Shown here piece by piece: positions 8,642-17,311 of a stretch of 64,000 nt of DNA. Positions within the stretch are counted from its first letter, which is position 1, and every line of letters begins with the position of its first letter. The notes below the pieces were generated by a model that made no database searches, had not been told where the DNA came from, and saw only the letters and a program-made list of their open reading frames with translations. The position numbers were made by a program, and so were the translations under genes. Origin of the DNA: Rhodococcus rhodochrous (GTDB lineage Bacteria; Actinomycetota; Actinomycetes; Mycobacteriales; Mycobacteriaceae); contig NZ_LT906450.1 of the NCBI RefSeq assembly GCF_900187265.1, positions 4,951,444-5,015,443 on the forward strand. The letters are read 5' to 3'.

Positions 8642-9810
8642 CCGTCACGCTCAACTACGAACAGTACGGCGACCCCACGAAGCCGACCGTCCTGTTCCTC
8701 GGTTCGCTCGGTTCGGACCTGTCGATGTGGACACCGCAGATCCACGCCCTGGCGACCGACTGGAACATCGTCGCGGCCGACCATCGCGGGCACGGCGCAT
8801 CGCCCGCACCGTCCGGGCCCTACACGATCGAGGAACTCGCCGGCGACGTCGTCGCACTGCTCGACTCGCTCGAACTCGACGCCGTGCACTACGTCGGCCT
8901 GTCGCTCGGCGGTGCCGTCGGCCAATGGCTCGCGGCGCACCACCCCGAGCGCGTGCACACGCTGACGCTGCTGTGCACCTCGCCGGCCTTCCAGCCCGCC
9001 CAGCCCTGGTACGACCGGGCGGCATCCGTCCGCAACGACGGCCTGGCCTCGATCGCCGATTCGATCGTCTCGCGGTGGTTCACTCCCGAACTGGCCGAAC
9101 ACGATCCGAAACTCGTCGCCCGCCACGTCGAGATGGTGAAGGGCACCACCGACGAGGGGTACGCCGCGTGCTGCGAGGCACTGGCGACCTGGGACGGCCG
9201 ACCCGACCTGGCCCGGATCGTCGCGCCCACGCTGGTGATCGCCGGTGAGCAGGATCCGGCCACGCCGCCGTCGACGATGCAACAGCTCGCCGACGGGATC
9301 GCCGACTCGGTCTTCCACGTCCTCTCCCCCGGCGCACACCTCGCCAACGTGGAGCAGGCGGGACGGGTCACGAAGCTGATCCGCGAACACATCTCGTCGC
9401 GCGCCACGCCGTCCGCCGCACACCGCACCGCGGCGTTCGAAGAGGGCCTACGGGTGCGCCGTTCCGTCCTCGGCGACGCACACGTCGACCGGTCCATCGA
9501 GTCGGCCACCGAATTCACCCGGCCCTTCCAGGATTTCATCACCCGCACCGCGTGGGGCGACATCTGGGCACGCCCGGGTCTGGACCACCGCACCCGCCGG
9601 CTGCTGACCCTCGCGATCCTCACCGCGGTCGGCAACGAGCACGAACTCGACATGCACATCCGCGCCGCCCTGCGCGCCGGGATCGATCCCGACGACCTCG
9701 TCGAGGTCTTCCTGCACACCGCGGTCTACGCGGGTGTCCCCAACAGCAACCGGGCGTTCGCGCTCGGCAAGCAGGCACTCGCCGACACCGAGGGAGGTGC
9801 GGGATCGTGA
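8638..9810 (+). CDS. pcaL: Fused 3-oxoadipate enol-lactonase / 4-carboxymuconolactone decarboxylase
   Basis: A 390-residue two-domain protein. Residues 1 to about 255 are an alpha/beta hydrolase (PcaD) with the oxyanion stretch LGSLGSDLSMW and nucleophile Ser-89 in GLSLGG, and the catalytic His sits in SPGAHLANVE. Residues from about 265 to the end are a carboxymuconolactone decarboxylase domain (PcaC), with RTRRLLTLAILTAVGNEHELDMHIRAAL split over its core helices. The fusion is typical of actinobacteria. It makes 3-oxoadipate from 4-carboxymuconolactone, and also from the enol-lactone produced by CatC. Coupled by 4-base overlaps to pcaB upstream and pcaR downstream. Confidence 0.93.
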   Translation: MTVTLNYEQYGDPTKPTVLFLGSLGSDLSMWTPQIHALATDWNIVAADHRGHGASPAPSGPYTIEELAGDVVALLDSLELDAVHYVGLSLGGAVGQWLAAHHPERVHTLTLLCTSPAFQPAQPWYDRAASVRNDGLASIADSIVSRWFTPELAEHDPKLVARHVEMVKGTTDEGYAACCEALATWDGRPDLARIVAPTLVIAGEQDPATPPSTMQQLADGIADSVFHVLSPGAHLANVEQAGRVTKLIREHISSRATPSAAHRTAAFEEGLRVRRSVLGDAHVDRSIESATEFTRPFQDFITRTAWGDIWARPGLDHRTRRLLTLAILTAVGNEHELDMHIRAALRAGIDPDDLVEVFLHTAVYAGVPNSNRAFALGKQALADTEGGAGS

Positions 9811-10628
9811 GCACGTCCGACGTCACCGCCCCCGAGGTCACTCGCGAGAACCCCGGAGCGTCACCCGATTACGTGCAGTCGCTGGCGCGTGGCCTGTCGG
9901 TCATCAAAGCCTTCGGTGCGCACGCCCAGCGGCAGTCGCTCTCCGACGTCGCCCGCGCGACCGGCCTCACCCGCGCCACCGCCCGCCGATTCCTGTTGAC
10001 GCTCATCGAACTCGGCTACGTCCGCACCGACGGATCCCAGTTCTGGCTCACCCCACGGGTGCTCGAACTCGGCTACAGCTACCTGTCGGCGCTGACACTG
10101 CCGGAGGTCGCGCGACCCCATCTCGAGGCGCTCGCCGAGAAGGTCAAGGAATCGACCTCGGTGTCGGTGCTCGACGGCACCGACGTCGTCTACGTCGCGC
10201 GAGTTCCGGTCAGCCGCATCATGACCGTCACCATCACCCTCGGCACCCGCTTCCCCGCCTACGCGACCTCCATGGGACGGGTACTGCTCGCCGGATTGAA
10301 CGACGACGAACTCGACGCCTACCTCGCGCGCGCCGAGTTCGCTCCCATCACCGGCAACACCGTCACCACCGCCGAGGAACTGCGCGCCGAGATCGCCACG
10401 GTGCGACGCAACGGATACTGCATCGTCGACCAGGAACTCGAGGAGGGCCTGCGCTCGCTCGCCGCGCCCATCCGCGATGCGTCGGGAACCGTTGTGGCGT
10501 CGGTGAACCTGTCGACCCACGCGGCCCGCTATCGGATGGAGACCGTGCACGACGAGCTCGTCCCGGCGTTGCTCGCCACCGCCGGAGCGATCTCCACGGA
10601 TCTCGCCCGCACCCAGACCCACCAGTGA
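9807..10628 (+). CDS. pcaR: IclR-family regulator of the pca genes
   Basis: A 273-residue IclR-type regulator. An N-terminal winged helix (about residues 25-85, including SDVARATGLTRATARRFLLTL) is joined to an effector-binding domain with LGTRFPAYATSMGRVLLA and LEEGLRSLAAPIRD. The GTG start overlaps the pcaL stop (GTGA), so it is made with the enzymes it controls. This gives autoregulation and probably control of the divergent pcaJI promoter. It is clearly paralogous to catR at 35693. Family members usually respond to 3-oxoadipate or protocatechuate; the effector here is inferred. Confidence 0.9.
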   Translation: MSTSDVTAPEVTRENPGASPDYVQSLARGLSVIKAFGAHAQRQSLSDVARATGLTRATARRFLLTLIELGYVRTDGSQFWLTPRVLELGYSYLSALTLPEVARPHLEALAEKVKESTSVSVLDGTDVVYVARVPVSRIMTVTITLGTRFPAYATSMGRVLLAGLNDDELDAYLARAEFAPITGNTVTTAEELRAEIATVRRNGYCIVDQELEEGLRSLAAPIRDASGTVVASVNLSTHAARYRMETVHDELVPALLATAGAISTDLARTQTHQ

Positions 10629-10650
10629 ACAATCCCGATCGAGGTACATC

Positions 10651-11862
10651 ATGACCGACGTAGTGATCTGCGAACCCCTGCGCACCCCGGTGGGCAGGTT
10701 CGGCGGCGTCCTGAAGGACATCGCCCCCGAGGATCTCGCGGCCACCGTCATCCGCGAACTCGTCGCCCGCACCGGTATCACCGGTTCCGACATCGACGAC
10801 GTCTTCCTCGGCCAGGCCTCCCCCAACGGTGAGGCTCCTGCCCTCGGCCGCGTCGCCGCCCTCAACGCCGGTCTCGGCGTGGACGTTCCGGGCCTGCAGG
10901 TCGACCGTCGCTGCGGCTCGGGTCTGCAGGCGATCGTGCAGGCCGTCATGCAGGTGCAGACCGGCGCGAGCGACCTGATCCTCGCCGGCGGCGCCGAATC
11001 GATGAGCCAGGCCGAGTTCTACGCCACCGGCATGCGCTGGGGCGTCAAGGGCGAAGCCGTCGCTCTGTCCGATCGCCTGGCCCGCGCCCGCGTCACCGCC
11101 GGCGGACGCGACTTCCTCGTGCCCGGCGGCATGATCGAGACCGCCGAGAACCTGCGCGCCGAGTTCTCCATCAGCCGTGAGGACCAGGACGCCCTGGCCG
11201 TGCAGTCGCACCAGCGGGCCGTCGCCGCACAGAAGAACGGGGTGTTCGCGCAGGAGATCGTGCCCGTGAGCGTGCCGCAGCGCAAGGGCGATCCGCTCGT
11301 CGTCGACACCGACGAGCACCCCCGCGCCGACACCTCGATGGAGACCCTCGCCAAGCTGCGCCCGATCCGCGGCAAGATCGATCCCGAGTCCACCGTCACC
11401 GCCGGCAACGCCAGCGGCCAGAACGACGGTGCCGCCCTCGCGATCGTCACCACCGCAGAGAAGGCCGCCGCGCTGGGTCTGCGTCCGCTGGCCCGCCTCG
11501 CAAGCTGGGCGGTGGCCGGTGTGCCGCCGCGCACCATGGGCATCGGCCCGGTGCCCGCCAGCGAGAAGTCGCTCGGCCGCCTCGGACTGACGCTCGCCGA
11601 CATGGACGTCATCGAACTCAACGAGGCGTTCGCCGCCCAGGCTCTCGCGGTCACCCGCTCGTGGGGCATCGAGGCCGACGACTCGCGCCTCAATCCCAAC
11701 GGCTCCGGCATCTCCCTCGGACACCCGGTCGGCGCGACCGGCGGACGCATCCTCGCCACCCTGCTGCGCGAACTCGACCGCCGTGAGGGTCGCTACGGAC
11801 TCGAGACGATGTGCATCGGCGGCGGCCAGGGCCTTGCCGCTGTGTTCGAGCGCATCGCCTGA
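10651..11862 (+). CDS. pcaF: 3-oxoadipyl-CoA thiolase
   Basis: A 403-residue thiolase for the last beta-ketoadipate step, cleaving 3-oxoadipyl-CoA to succinyl-CoA and acetyl-CoA. The acyl-accepting Cys-88 is in DRRCGSGLQA. NEAFAAQALAV and GHPVGATGGR (catalytic His) lie in the C-terminal half, and the second catalytic Cys is in MCIGGGQG near residue 389. Length is normal for the family. It follows pcaR by 22 bp and closes the pcaBLRF operon; a 15-bp hairpin follows it. It serves both the catechol and protocatechuate branches. Confidence 0.93.
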   Translation: MTDVVICEPLRTPVGRFGGVLKDIAPEDLAATVIRELVARTGITGSDIDDVFLGQASPNGEAPALGRVAALNAGLGVDVPGLQVDRRCGSGLQAIVQAVMQVQTGASDLILAGGAESMSQAEFYATGMRWGVKGEAVALSDRLARARVTAGGRDFLVPGGMIETAENLRAEFSISREDQDALAVQSHQRAVAAQKNGVFAQEIVPVSVPQRKGDPLVVDTDEHPRADTSMETLAKLRPIRGKIDPESTVTAGNASGQNDGAALAIVTTAEKAAALGLRPLARLASWAVAGVPPRTMGIGPVPASEKSLGRLGLTLADMDVIELNEAFAAQALAVTRSWGIEADDSRLNPNGSGISLGHPVGATGGRILATLLRELDRREGRYGLETMCIGGGQGLAAVFERIA

Positions 11863-11870
11863 TGTGACCT

Positions 11871-11907
11871 ACGGTGCTCGCGACGCGATCCCCGTCGCGA
11901 GCACCGT
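11871..11907 (+). terminator. Hairpin ending the pca operon
   Basis: Perfect 15-bp arms, ACGGTGCTCGCGACG (11871-11885) and its complement (11893-11907), enclose a 7-base loop. There is no T-tract. Confidence 0.65.
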
Positions 11908-11928
11908 ACAGTCCGTACGCTCGTGATC

Positions 11929-12363
11929 ATGAGCGAAGTTCAGATAACTCCCCCGACCGAAGCCCCTGCTCCGCCCACGACACGAGCCCGGACCCTCGCG
12001 CGTTATCTGCTGGCCGCCTCACTCGTCTTCGCCGGACTGAGCCATCTCTTCTGGGCCCGCAAGGACTTCCAGGCCCAGGTGCCCGACTGGGTGCCGATGG
12101 ACAAGGACGGCGTGGTCATGGCGTCCGGCGGTGTCGAGATCATGCTCGGCGCCGGACTCGCCGTGGCGAACCGCGACCGCGTCCGTGTCGGCCGCCTGGC
12201 CGCACTGTTCTTCGCGGCCGTCTTCCCGGGCAACATCGCCCAGTATCTCGGCAAGCGCAGCGCCTTCGGTCTCGACACCGACCGTAAGCGCCTGATCCGC
12301 TTGTTCTTCCAGCCCGTGCTCATCCTGTGGGCCCTGTGGTCCACCGGAACCCCCCGACGCTGA
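11929..12363 (+). CDS. DoxX-like small membrane protein
   Basis: A 144-residue protein with four hydrophobic segments (around residues 20-40, 60-75, 85-105 and 120-138), matching the DoxX/DoxD-like family of small membrane proteins. FAGLSHLFWARKDFQAQVPDWVP in the first loop is typical of actinobacterial members. The function is unknown; related proteins are linked to redox stress complexes. The ATG at 11929 is used, with a GTG two codons earlier as an alternative; neither has a clear Shine-Dalgarno. It stands alone after the pca operon and converges on the oxidoreductase gene. Confidence 0.7.
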   Translation: MSEVQITPPTEAPAPPTTRARTLARYLLAASLVFAGLSHLFWARKDFQAQVPDWVPMDKDGVVMASGGVEIMLGAGLAVANRDRVRVGRLAALFFAAVFPGNIAQYLGKRSAFGLDTDRKRLIRLFFQPVLILWALWSTGTPRR

Positions 12364-12397
12364 CGCGGCCGGCGCCGGAGGGCGGACCTGGTGCCCG

Positions 12398-13432
12398 TTA
12401 CTCCGGCGCGACCCGCACGAGCATCTTCCCGAAGTTCTTTCCTTCGAGCATGCCGATGAACGCCTCCGGGGCGTTCTCGAGTCCGTCGACGATGTCCTCG
12501 CGATACCTGAGCTTTCCGTCACGGACCCATGCCGAGGCCTCACGCAGGAAGTCGCCGTACATCTCCTTCACGAACTCGCTCTGGATGAAGCCGCGGATCG
12601 TGAGGCTCTTGGTGAGGATCGAGTTGAACAGTCCCGGAAGGCGGTCCTTGCGGTTGAGGTCCGCACCGTTGTACTGCGCGACCAGACCGCACACCGGGAT
12701 TCGCGCATAGGTGTTGAGCAGCGGCCACACCGCTTCCTGGACGGGGCCGCCGACGTTCTCGAAGTACACGTCGATACCGTCGGGCACCGCCTCCGCCAGC
12801 TTGTCGGCGAAGTTCGGGTCGCGGTGGTCGATCGCCGCGTCGAAACCGAACTCCTCGATCAGTGCGCGGCACTTCTCCGGGCCGCCGGCGATACCGACCG
12901 CGCGGGCGCCCTTCAGCTTCGCGATCTGCCCGACCGCCGATCCCACGGGCCCGGTGGCGGCAGCGACGACGACGGTCTCACCCTTCTTCGGCTGCCCGAT
13001 CTTCAGGAGTCCGGAATAAGCTGTGAAGCCGGGCATTCCGAGGACTCCCACAGCGGTGGAGATCGGTGCGGCCTGCGGATCGAGCTTGCGAACGGTGGAG
13101 CCGTCGAGGACGGCGTGCGACTGCCAGCCGGCTCCGGCCAGCACGTAGTCGCCCGGCTCGAGGCCGTCGTACCGCGATTCGACGACCTGGCCCACCGTTC
13201 CGGCGACCATCACGTCCCCGAGTTCGACGTGCGCGGCATACGACTTCGCTGTGCTCATCCGACCGCGCATGTACGGGTCGAGGGACAGATAGACGACGCG
13301 CAGGAGGATCTGGCCGTCGCCGACCTCGGGCAGATCCACCGTCTCGAAACGGAAGTTGTCGGCGGTGGGCGCCCCCTCCGGGCGCGATGCGAGAACGATG
13401 CGGGTGCTCTGACTCGTCGTGGCTTCACTCAT
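12398..13432 (-). CDS. NADP-dependent oxidoreductase (CurA / leukotriene B4 dehydrogenase type)
   Basis: A 344-residue medium-chain dehydrogenase/reductase of the zinc-free prostaglandin reductase/CurA group. An N-terminal GroES-like domain has YLSLDPYMRGRM. The Rossmann domain carries the AATGPVGSAVGQIAKLKGARAVG dinucleotide motif, and YFENVGG follows. Family members reduce alpha,beta-unsaturated ketones and aldehydes with NADPH and often act in detoxification. The ATG at 13432 is chosen because the protein then begins six residues before the first conserved strand. Monocistronic. Substrate not predictable from sequence. Confidence 0.85.
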   Translation of the reverse strand: MSEATTSQSTRIVLASRPEGAPTADNFRFETVDLPEVGDGQILLRVVYLSLDPYMRGRMSTAKSYAAHVELGDVMVAGTVGQVVESRYDGLEPGDYVLAGAGWQSHAVLDGSTVRKLDPQAAPISTAVGVLGMPGFTAYSGLLKIGQPKKGETVVVAAATGPVGSAVGQIAKLKGARAVGIAGGPEKCRALIEEFGFDAAIDHRDPNFADKLAEAVPDGIDVYFENVGGPVQEAVWPLLNTYARIPVCGLVAQYNGADLNRKDRLPGLFNSILTKSLTIRGFIQSEFVKEMYGDFLREASAWVRDGKLRYREDIVDGLENAPEAFIGMLEGKNFGKMLVRVAPE

Positions 13433-13519
13433 GCCGACAGTGTGCCGCACGCGCTGGTGTCCTAAACGCCGCGCGGGGGCACCCCGGCAGGCACGATGCC
13501 GCGCCTGAGGTGGTCCCGA

Positions 13520-13684
13520 TCAGGCGCTGCGCTGCACCTCGCCGCGAGGCACCTGGTAGTTCGAGAACAGCTGCGAGTGGATGACCTCGGTGAAGGACGG
13601 TCCGTCCTGCTCGACCCGGGCAGGACGGCGAGTGGACGAAGCGGTGCGCGAAGCACCCATCTGTGACGTGGAGCGGATCGCCAT
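13520..13684 (-). CDS. Small hypothetical protein (54 aa)
   Basis: A 54-residue open frame with a strong AGGAG six bases ahead of its ATG at 13684, which is the main reason to accept it. The protein is basic and Ser/Arg-rich in its first half (SSTRRPARVEQDG) and ends with SFTEVIHSQLFSNYQVPRGE. It has no membrane segment, signal peptide or recognised domain. It lies 165 bp downstream of the GH2 gene in the same direction. An AT-rich stretch (TATATGTAT on its own strand, around 13770) could be its promoter. I do not recognise it. A small regulatory or structural protein is possible, and so is a chance frame. Confidence 0.45.
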   Translation of the reverse strand: MAIRSTSQMGASRTASSTRRPARVEQDGPSFTEVIHSQLFSNYQVPRGEVQRSA

Positions 13685-13849
13685 GTCGATCTCCTCTCGG
13701 AAGGCGGGGAGAGGTGGCCACCGGCACCGTGCAGAAGGTGCAAATCGGGTGAGCGACCCCTTGGGAGATACATATACCCCGTCGATGCCCGATATGCACC
13801 TGTCGATTTCGGCGCGCCGCACACCGCCCCCGCCTACAGCCCCGGAAGG

Positions 13850-16336
13850 TTACCCGTCGACCTCGTTGCCCTCGGAGGTCGGAAGCGCCCGGATCGGCAC
13901 ACTCGTGGCCGAGTTCGATGCCCCCACCCGGCCGCTCAAGGTCGCGGCCGGAGCGCAGGCCCGCACGGCGATCGTGCGAGAACCTCCGGGCGGCAGGTGG
14001 AACCAGGAATCCTGCAGGTCACCGCCGGTGATGTCGAGATGCACGTACTGTGCCGCACCCTCGGTCCGCACCTCCACACTCCACCCGTCCGGGACGGGTC
14101 GAGCGGTCGCCGCGAGACCGATCCCGTGCTCGACGGGCCGTGCCGGACCACCCACGAGATGCACCGACTCCGCCAACACTGCACCGGTGTGGTCGACCAG
14201 TCGGGCGGTCGCCGTGTCGAAAGCGCGCGGCCCGAATCGATACGCAAAATTGACATCGGTGAAACCGCCCGTCACCGCGGCCCACGAGAACACCCGGGTC
14301 TCGTGCGGTTCGAGACGCAGCGGCACCGACACGTCCACCGGTACCGCACCGGAGGGCGTATGGGCCTGCAACTGCAGCGTGACGTCGAGGATCTCGGCGG
14401 TGTCGTTGATCGCGTCCACGCGCAGGCCGTCGAGCCCGTCGTCGGTGAGGAGCACGGTGACGCGGGCGAACACCCGTGCCAGGACCCACCACGGCGCCTT
14501 CGGGTTCCCGTCGGCGTCGAGCACGCCCCACCCGGCACCCGGCTGCAGGTCGCGGGCGGACAGGATCAGGGCACCGCGACATCCTGATCCGGATCGTCGC
14601 CAGTACTGCAGCACCTCGGTGAACGCTTCGCAGATCGCTGCCCGTCCGAGCGCGAGATATCGCGTGGGGTCCACCCACCGCACCTCGGCGGGGTCGACCC
14701 CGAAGATCGTGCGCACATAGTGGTCTCGCACGTCCTCGAAGTCCCACGACGCCCCGTTGTCGCGCGGCACAGCCGCCTTCCATCGTGGATGGTGACCCGC
14801 GACATTCACGCTGCCGAACTCGGCCTCGATCGCCGTGTCGGAAGGTGGAATCGAGAACGCGAGGCATTCGGCGGCGAAGCGCACGCCGGCGGCACGCACA
14901 TCGCTGAGGGGACGGCGGTAACCCCCGACACCGAAGTAGTGCGCCACGCCCGAACCCACCGCGATCGGCAGTACGTCGCTGCGCGGGGGCGAGGATGGTG
15001 ACGACGACACCCACACCGTGCCCGATAGCTCGCGGGCGACGATCGCGGGCAACCAGTCGTCGATCGCCGGGATGGATGCCTCCGCCAGTCCGAGCATGGC
15101 CGGTTGCTGCTCGGTCTCGCTGCCCCCACACATCACCACGGGTGCCGGGTTCCCGGCCCATCGGCGCGCCAGCGCACGGACCTCGTCCTCGAGCAGCGAG
15201 CGGAAGTGCGGGTCGTCGGGCGGGTCGGTGGTGGCGAGCATGACGTCCTGCCACACCATGATGCCCAGTTCCGCACACGCCGAGTAGAACTCGTCGTCCT
15301 CGTAGACCATCGTGCCGGGGATGCGGATCGTGTCCACGCCCGCCGACACGCAGCGTTCGAGGATGCGCCGGGTTGCGACCGGGTCGTTCAGCGAGATCGG
15401 ATCGGTCGGTGTCCACACCAGGCCGCGGCAGAAGACGTCGACGTCGTTGATCCGTAAGCCGAACCCGTCGCCCGATGAGCGCTCGACCGACCGGAATCCG
15501 ATGTTCCCCAGTGTGATCCGTTGCCCGCCCAGAATCAGATGTGCGGCGTACAGGTGGGGGGCGCCGTAGGTGTGCGGCCACCACCGTTCCACCTCGGGGA
15601 GCGTCACCTGCATGTGCACGCGTGCTGTTCCGTCGGGCCCGTATTCGGGTCGGACGTGCGTCGTCGCCCCTCCGATCTCCACAGTCACCTCGGGGACGGC
15701 GATGCCGGCCAGCACGAGATCGACGTCGACGATCCCGTCGGATCCGCGCAGAGCTGTCCGTATCCCACGTTCCAGCACAACGGGTTCACCGGAGTCGACG
15801 AGACGCACGGGACGCCACGGACCGACCGGCGCCGGAGCCCCCGCGTACACCGGGGCTCGCCCGAGCATGGTGGTGCGGAACCACCGCAATCCCTGAGCCG
15901 ACACGAGCGACGAACGCCACCGTCCGCGTGGCCGACGCTTGCGGAGAGCAGCGTCGAGCGAGGCGCACCGGACCGCGATCCGCGTCGTCGACGGCAGGTC
16001 GTCGAGGGCGACGGTCAGCGGCACGAACATCGATTCCGACGTCGCGACGCGTGTGCCGTCGACCCACACGTCCGCGAGTGTCGCGAGCCCGTCGAAGGTC
16101 AGACGCCACGGTCCGTCGCCGGACACCTCGACGTCGGTGACGAACCACCAGTCGTCGCTGTCGGGAGACGACACCCTGGCCGCCGCGGCTCCCTCGGATT
16201 CCCGGATCGCGCCTGCCGCCGTCCCGGGTATACGGACCGGCAGCCAGGGACCGTCCGCCGGAAGGTCACCGGGGTGCTCGACCGTCCCGGGAGCGACACG
16301 GAGACAACGCCATCGCGCATCGTGCAGGAGATCCAT
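13850..16336 (-). CDS. Glycoside hydrolase family 2 (beta-mannosidase-like) protein
   Basis: An 828-residue GH2-type protein. It has an N-terminal jelly-roll sugar-binding domain (WWFVTDVEVSG, ADVWVDGTRVATSESMF), an immunoglobulin-like domain, and a TIM barrel from about residue 295. A further beta-sandwich region fills the C-terminal third. Both catalytic acids seem present. Glu-407 in CGGSETEQ matches the acid/base CGNNE motif, and Glu-490 in RFAAECLAFSIPP matches the nucleophile RFVSEFGFQSLP motif of beta-mannosidases. There is no signal peptide, so it acts in the cytoplasm. It is the last gene of the carrier-protein operon, 15 bp after the DUF1839 gene. The substrate is unknown; a glycosylated product or precursor of this pathway is an inference. 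Confidence 0.8.
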   Translation of the reverse strand: MDLLHDARWRCLRVAPGTVEHPGDLPADGPWLPVRIPGTAAGAIRESEGAAAARVSSPDSDDWWFVTDVEVSGDGPWRLTFDGLATLADVWVDGTRVATSESMFVPLTVALDDLPSTTRIAVRCASLDAALRKRRPRGRWRSSLVSAQGLRWFRTTMLGRAPVYAGAPAPVGPWRPVRLVDSGEPVVLERGIRTALRGSDGIVDVDLVLAGIAVPEVTVEIGGATTHVRPEYGPDGTARVHMQVTLPEVERWWPHTYGAPHLYAAHLILGGQRITLGNIGFRSVERSSGDGFGLRINDVDVFCRGLVWTPTDPISLNDPVATRRILERCVSAGVDTIRIPGTMVYEDDEFYSACAELGIMVWQDVMLATTDPPDDPHFRSLLEDEVRALARRWAGNPAPVVMCGGSETEQQPAMLGLAEASIPAIDDWLPAIVARELSGTVWVSSSPSSPPRSDVLPIAVGSGVAHYFGVGGYRRPLSDVRAAGVRFAAECLAFSIPPSDTAIEAEFGSVNVAGHHPRWKAAVPRDNGASWDFEDVRDHYVRTIFGVDPAEVRWVDPTRYLALGRAAICEAFTEVLQYWRRSGSGCRGALILSARDLQPGAGWGVLDADGNPKAPWWVLARVFARVTVLLTDDGLDGLRVDAINDTAEILDVTLQLQAHTPSGAVPVDVSVPLRLEPHETRVFSWAAVTGGFTDVNFAYRFGPRAFDTATARLVDHTGAVLAESVHLVGGPARPVEHGIGLAATARPVPDGWSVEVRTEGAAQYVHLDITGGDLQDSWFHLPPGGSRTIAVRACAPAATLSGRVGASNSATSVPIRALPTSEGNEVDG

Positions 16337-16351
16337 GTGTGTCGGATCCCG

Positions 16352-17311
16352 TCACCGCACCCCGGCGGCGCGGACGACGGTCGCCATGGCGTCCTCCCAG
16401 GCATCGGCCATCGCCGTCAGCTGGTCGCCGGGGTCGACGCTGCGGCCGCGTGCCGCACGCGCCATCCGGAACTGCACGCTCTTCGCGCCCTCGGCGACCG
16501 CGCGGAATCCGTCGACTGCGGCAGCCGCACCGGGATATCCGCGACCGTCCATGTAGACGCTGACGTCCGCGGCGAGTTCGGCGGTGGCACCGCACTGACG
16601 GAGCACCCCGAACGTCCACGGATGGAAGACGTCCATCCCTCCGGTGCGGATCGGGTCGATGTCGGCGAGCACCCGCTTGCCGAGCTCGCGCACCGGATTC
16701 GAGCCGGCGCGCATGCGCAGGTGCCGGAGCACCACGGTGTCGAAGGCGTCGCACTGCGGTTGTGCCGCGTCGAGGCGCACCTGTTCGAGATAGGGAGGCC
16801 AGGTGGGCACCGGCTCGTCGAGGCCGAAGACTCCGCGGAAGTCCTCACCGGTGAGAACGTGATAGCCGCTGTTGTGGAAGTACTCGAGCGTCCCGGTGTC
16901 GCGGTCGATGAGATTGGGCACGATCGTCGTCTTCGAACGACTCTCCCGGTATCCGGTGCCCTCGGTGTCGGGCAACCAGAAGGCGTCCACTTCGATCGTC
17001 GACAGCAGTCCGGCGGCGGCGTTGTCCTCGAGGTGATCCACGGGGCGGCGCCAGACGTTCATCTCCGCGACGTCGATCCCGTACAGCGCCAACAGATCCT
17101 CGGGGCGGAACTTGAGGAAGGTCCATTGGGCGCCGTCGAACCGGGCCGAGAACGCGCACGCGGCAGCGGGGACCGGATCGTGGCCGAGCGAATGCAGCAC
17201 CTCGACCCACAGGTCGACGTAGCAGTTGGTCTCGGTCCAGATCCGGTCGGCAGCGTGCACGAAGTGCGGCGAGTACCCGTCGACGCGGACGTCGATGAGC
17301 CGATCGCTCAC
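16352..17311 (-). CDS. DUF1839 family protein
   Basis: A 319-residue protein of the DUF1839 family, which occurs almost only beside amino acid:[carrier protein] ligase genes. Conserved-looking stretches are ETNCYVDLWVEVLHSLGHDP, QWTFLKFRPEDLLALYGID and YFHNSGYHVLTGEDF. No transmembrane segment or known catalytic motif is seen. The FxxxxPxDLxxLYGI element and its context suggest that it handles the aminoacyl carrier protein, possibly as an acyltransferase; that is inference. The GTG start at 17311 overlaps the ligase stop (GTGA). Longer upstream frames run into the ligase gene and are not used. Confidence 0.75.
   Translation of the reverse strand: MSDRLIDVRVDGYSPHFVHAADRIWTETNCYVDLWVEVLHSLGHDPVPAAACAFSARFDGAQWTFLKFRPEDLLALYGIDVAEMNVWRRPVDHLEDNAAAGLLSTIEVDAFWLPDTEGTGYRESRSKTTIVPNLIDRDTGTLEYFHNSGYHVLTGEDFRGVFGLDEPVPTWPPYLEQVRLDAAQPQCDAFDTVVLRHLRMRAGSNPVRELGKRVLADIDPIRTGGMDVFHPWTFGVLRQCGATAELAADVSVYMDGRGYPGAAAAVDGFRAVAEGAKSVQFRMARAARGRSVDPGDQLTAMADAWEDAMATVVRAAGVR

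Noticed and set aside
12372..12409. GCGCCGGAG/CTCCGGCGC hairpin between convergent genes as a terminator
   Set aside because: The stem is only 9 bp with a 20-base loop and runs into the coding end of the oxidoreductase gene; too weak to list as a feature.
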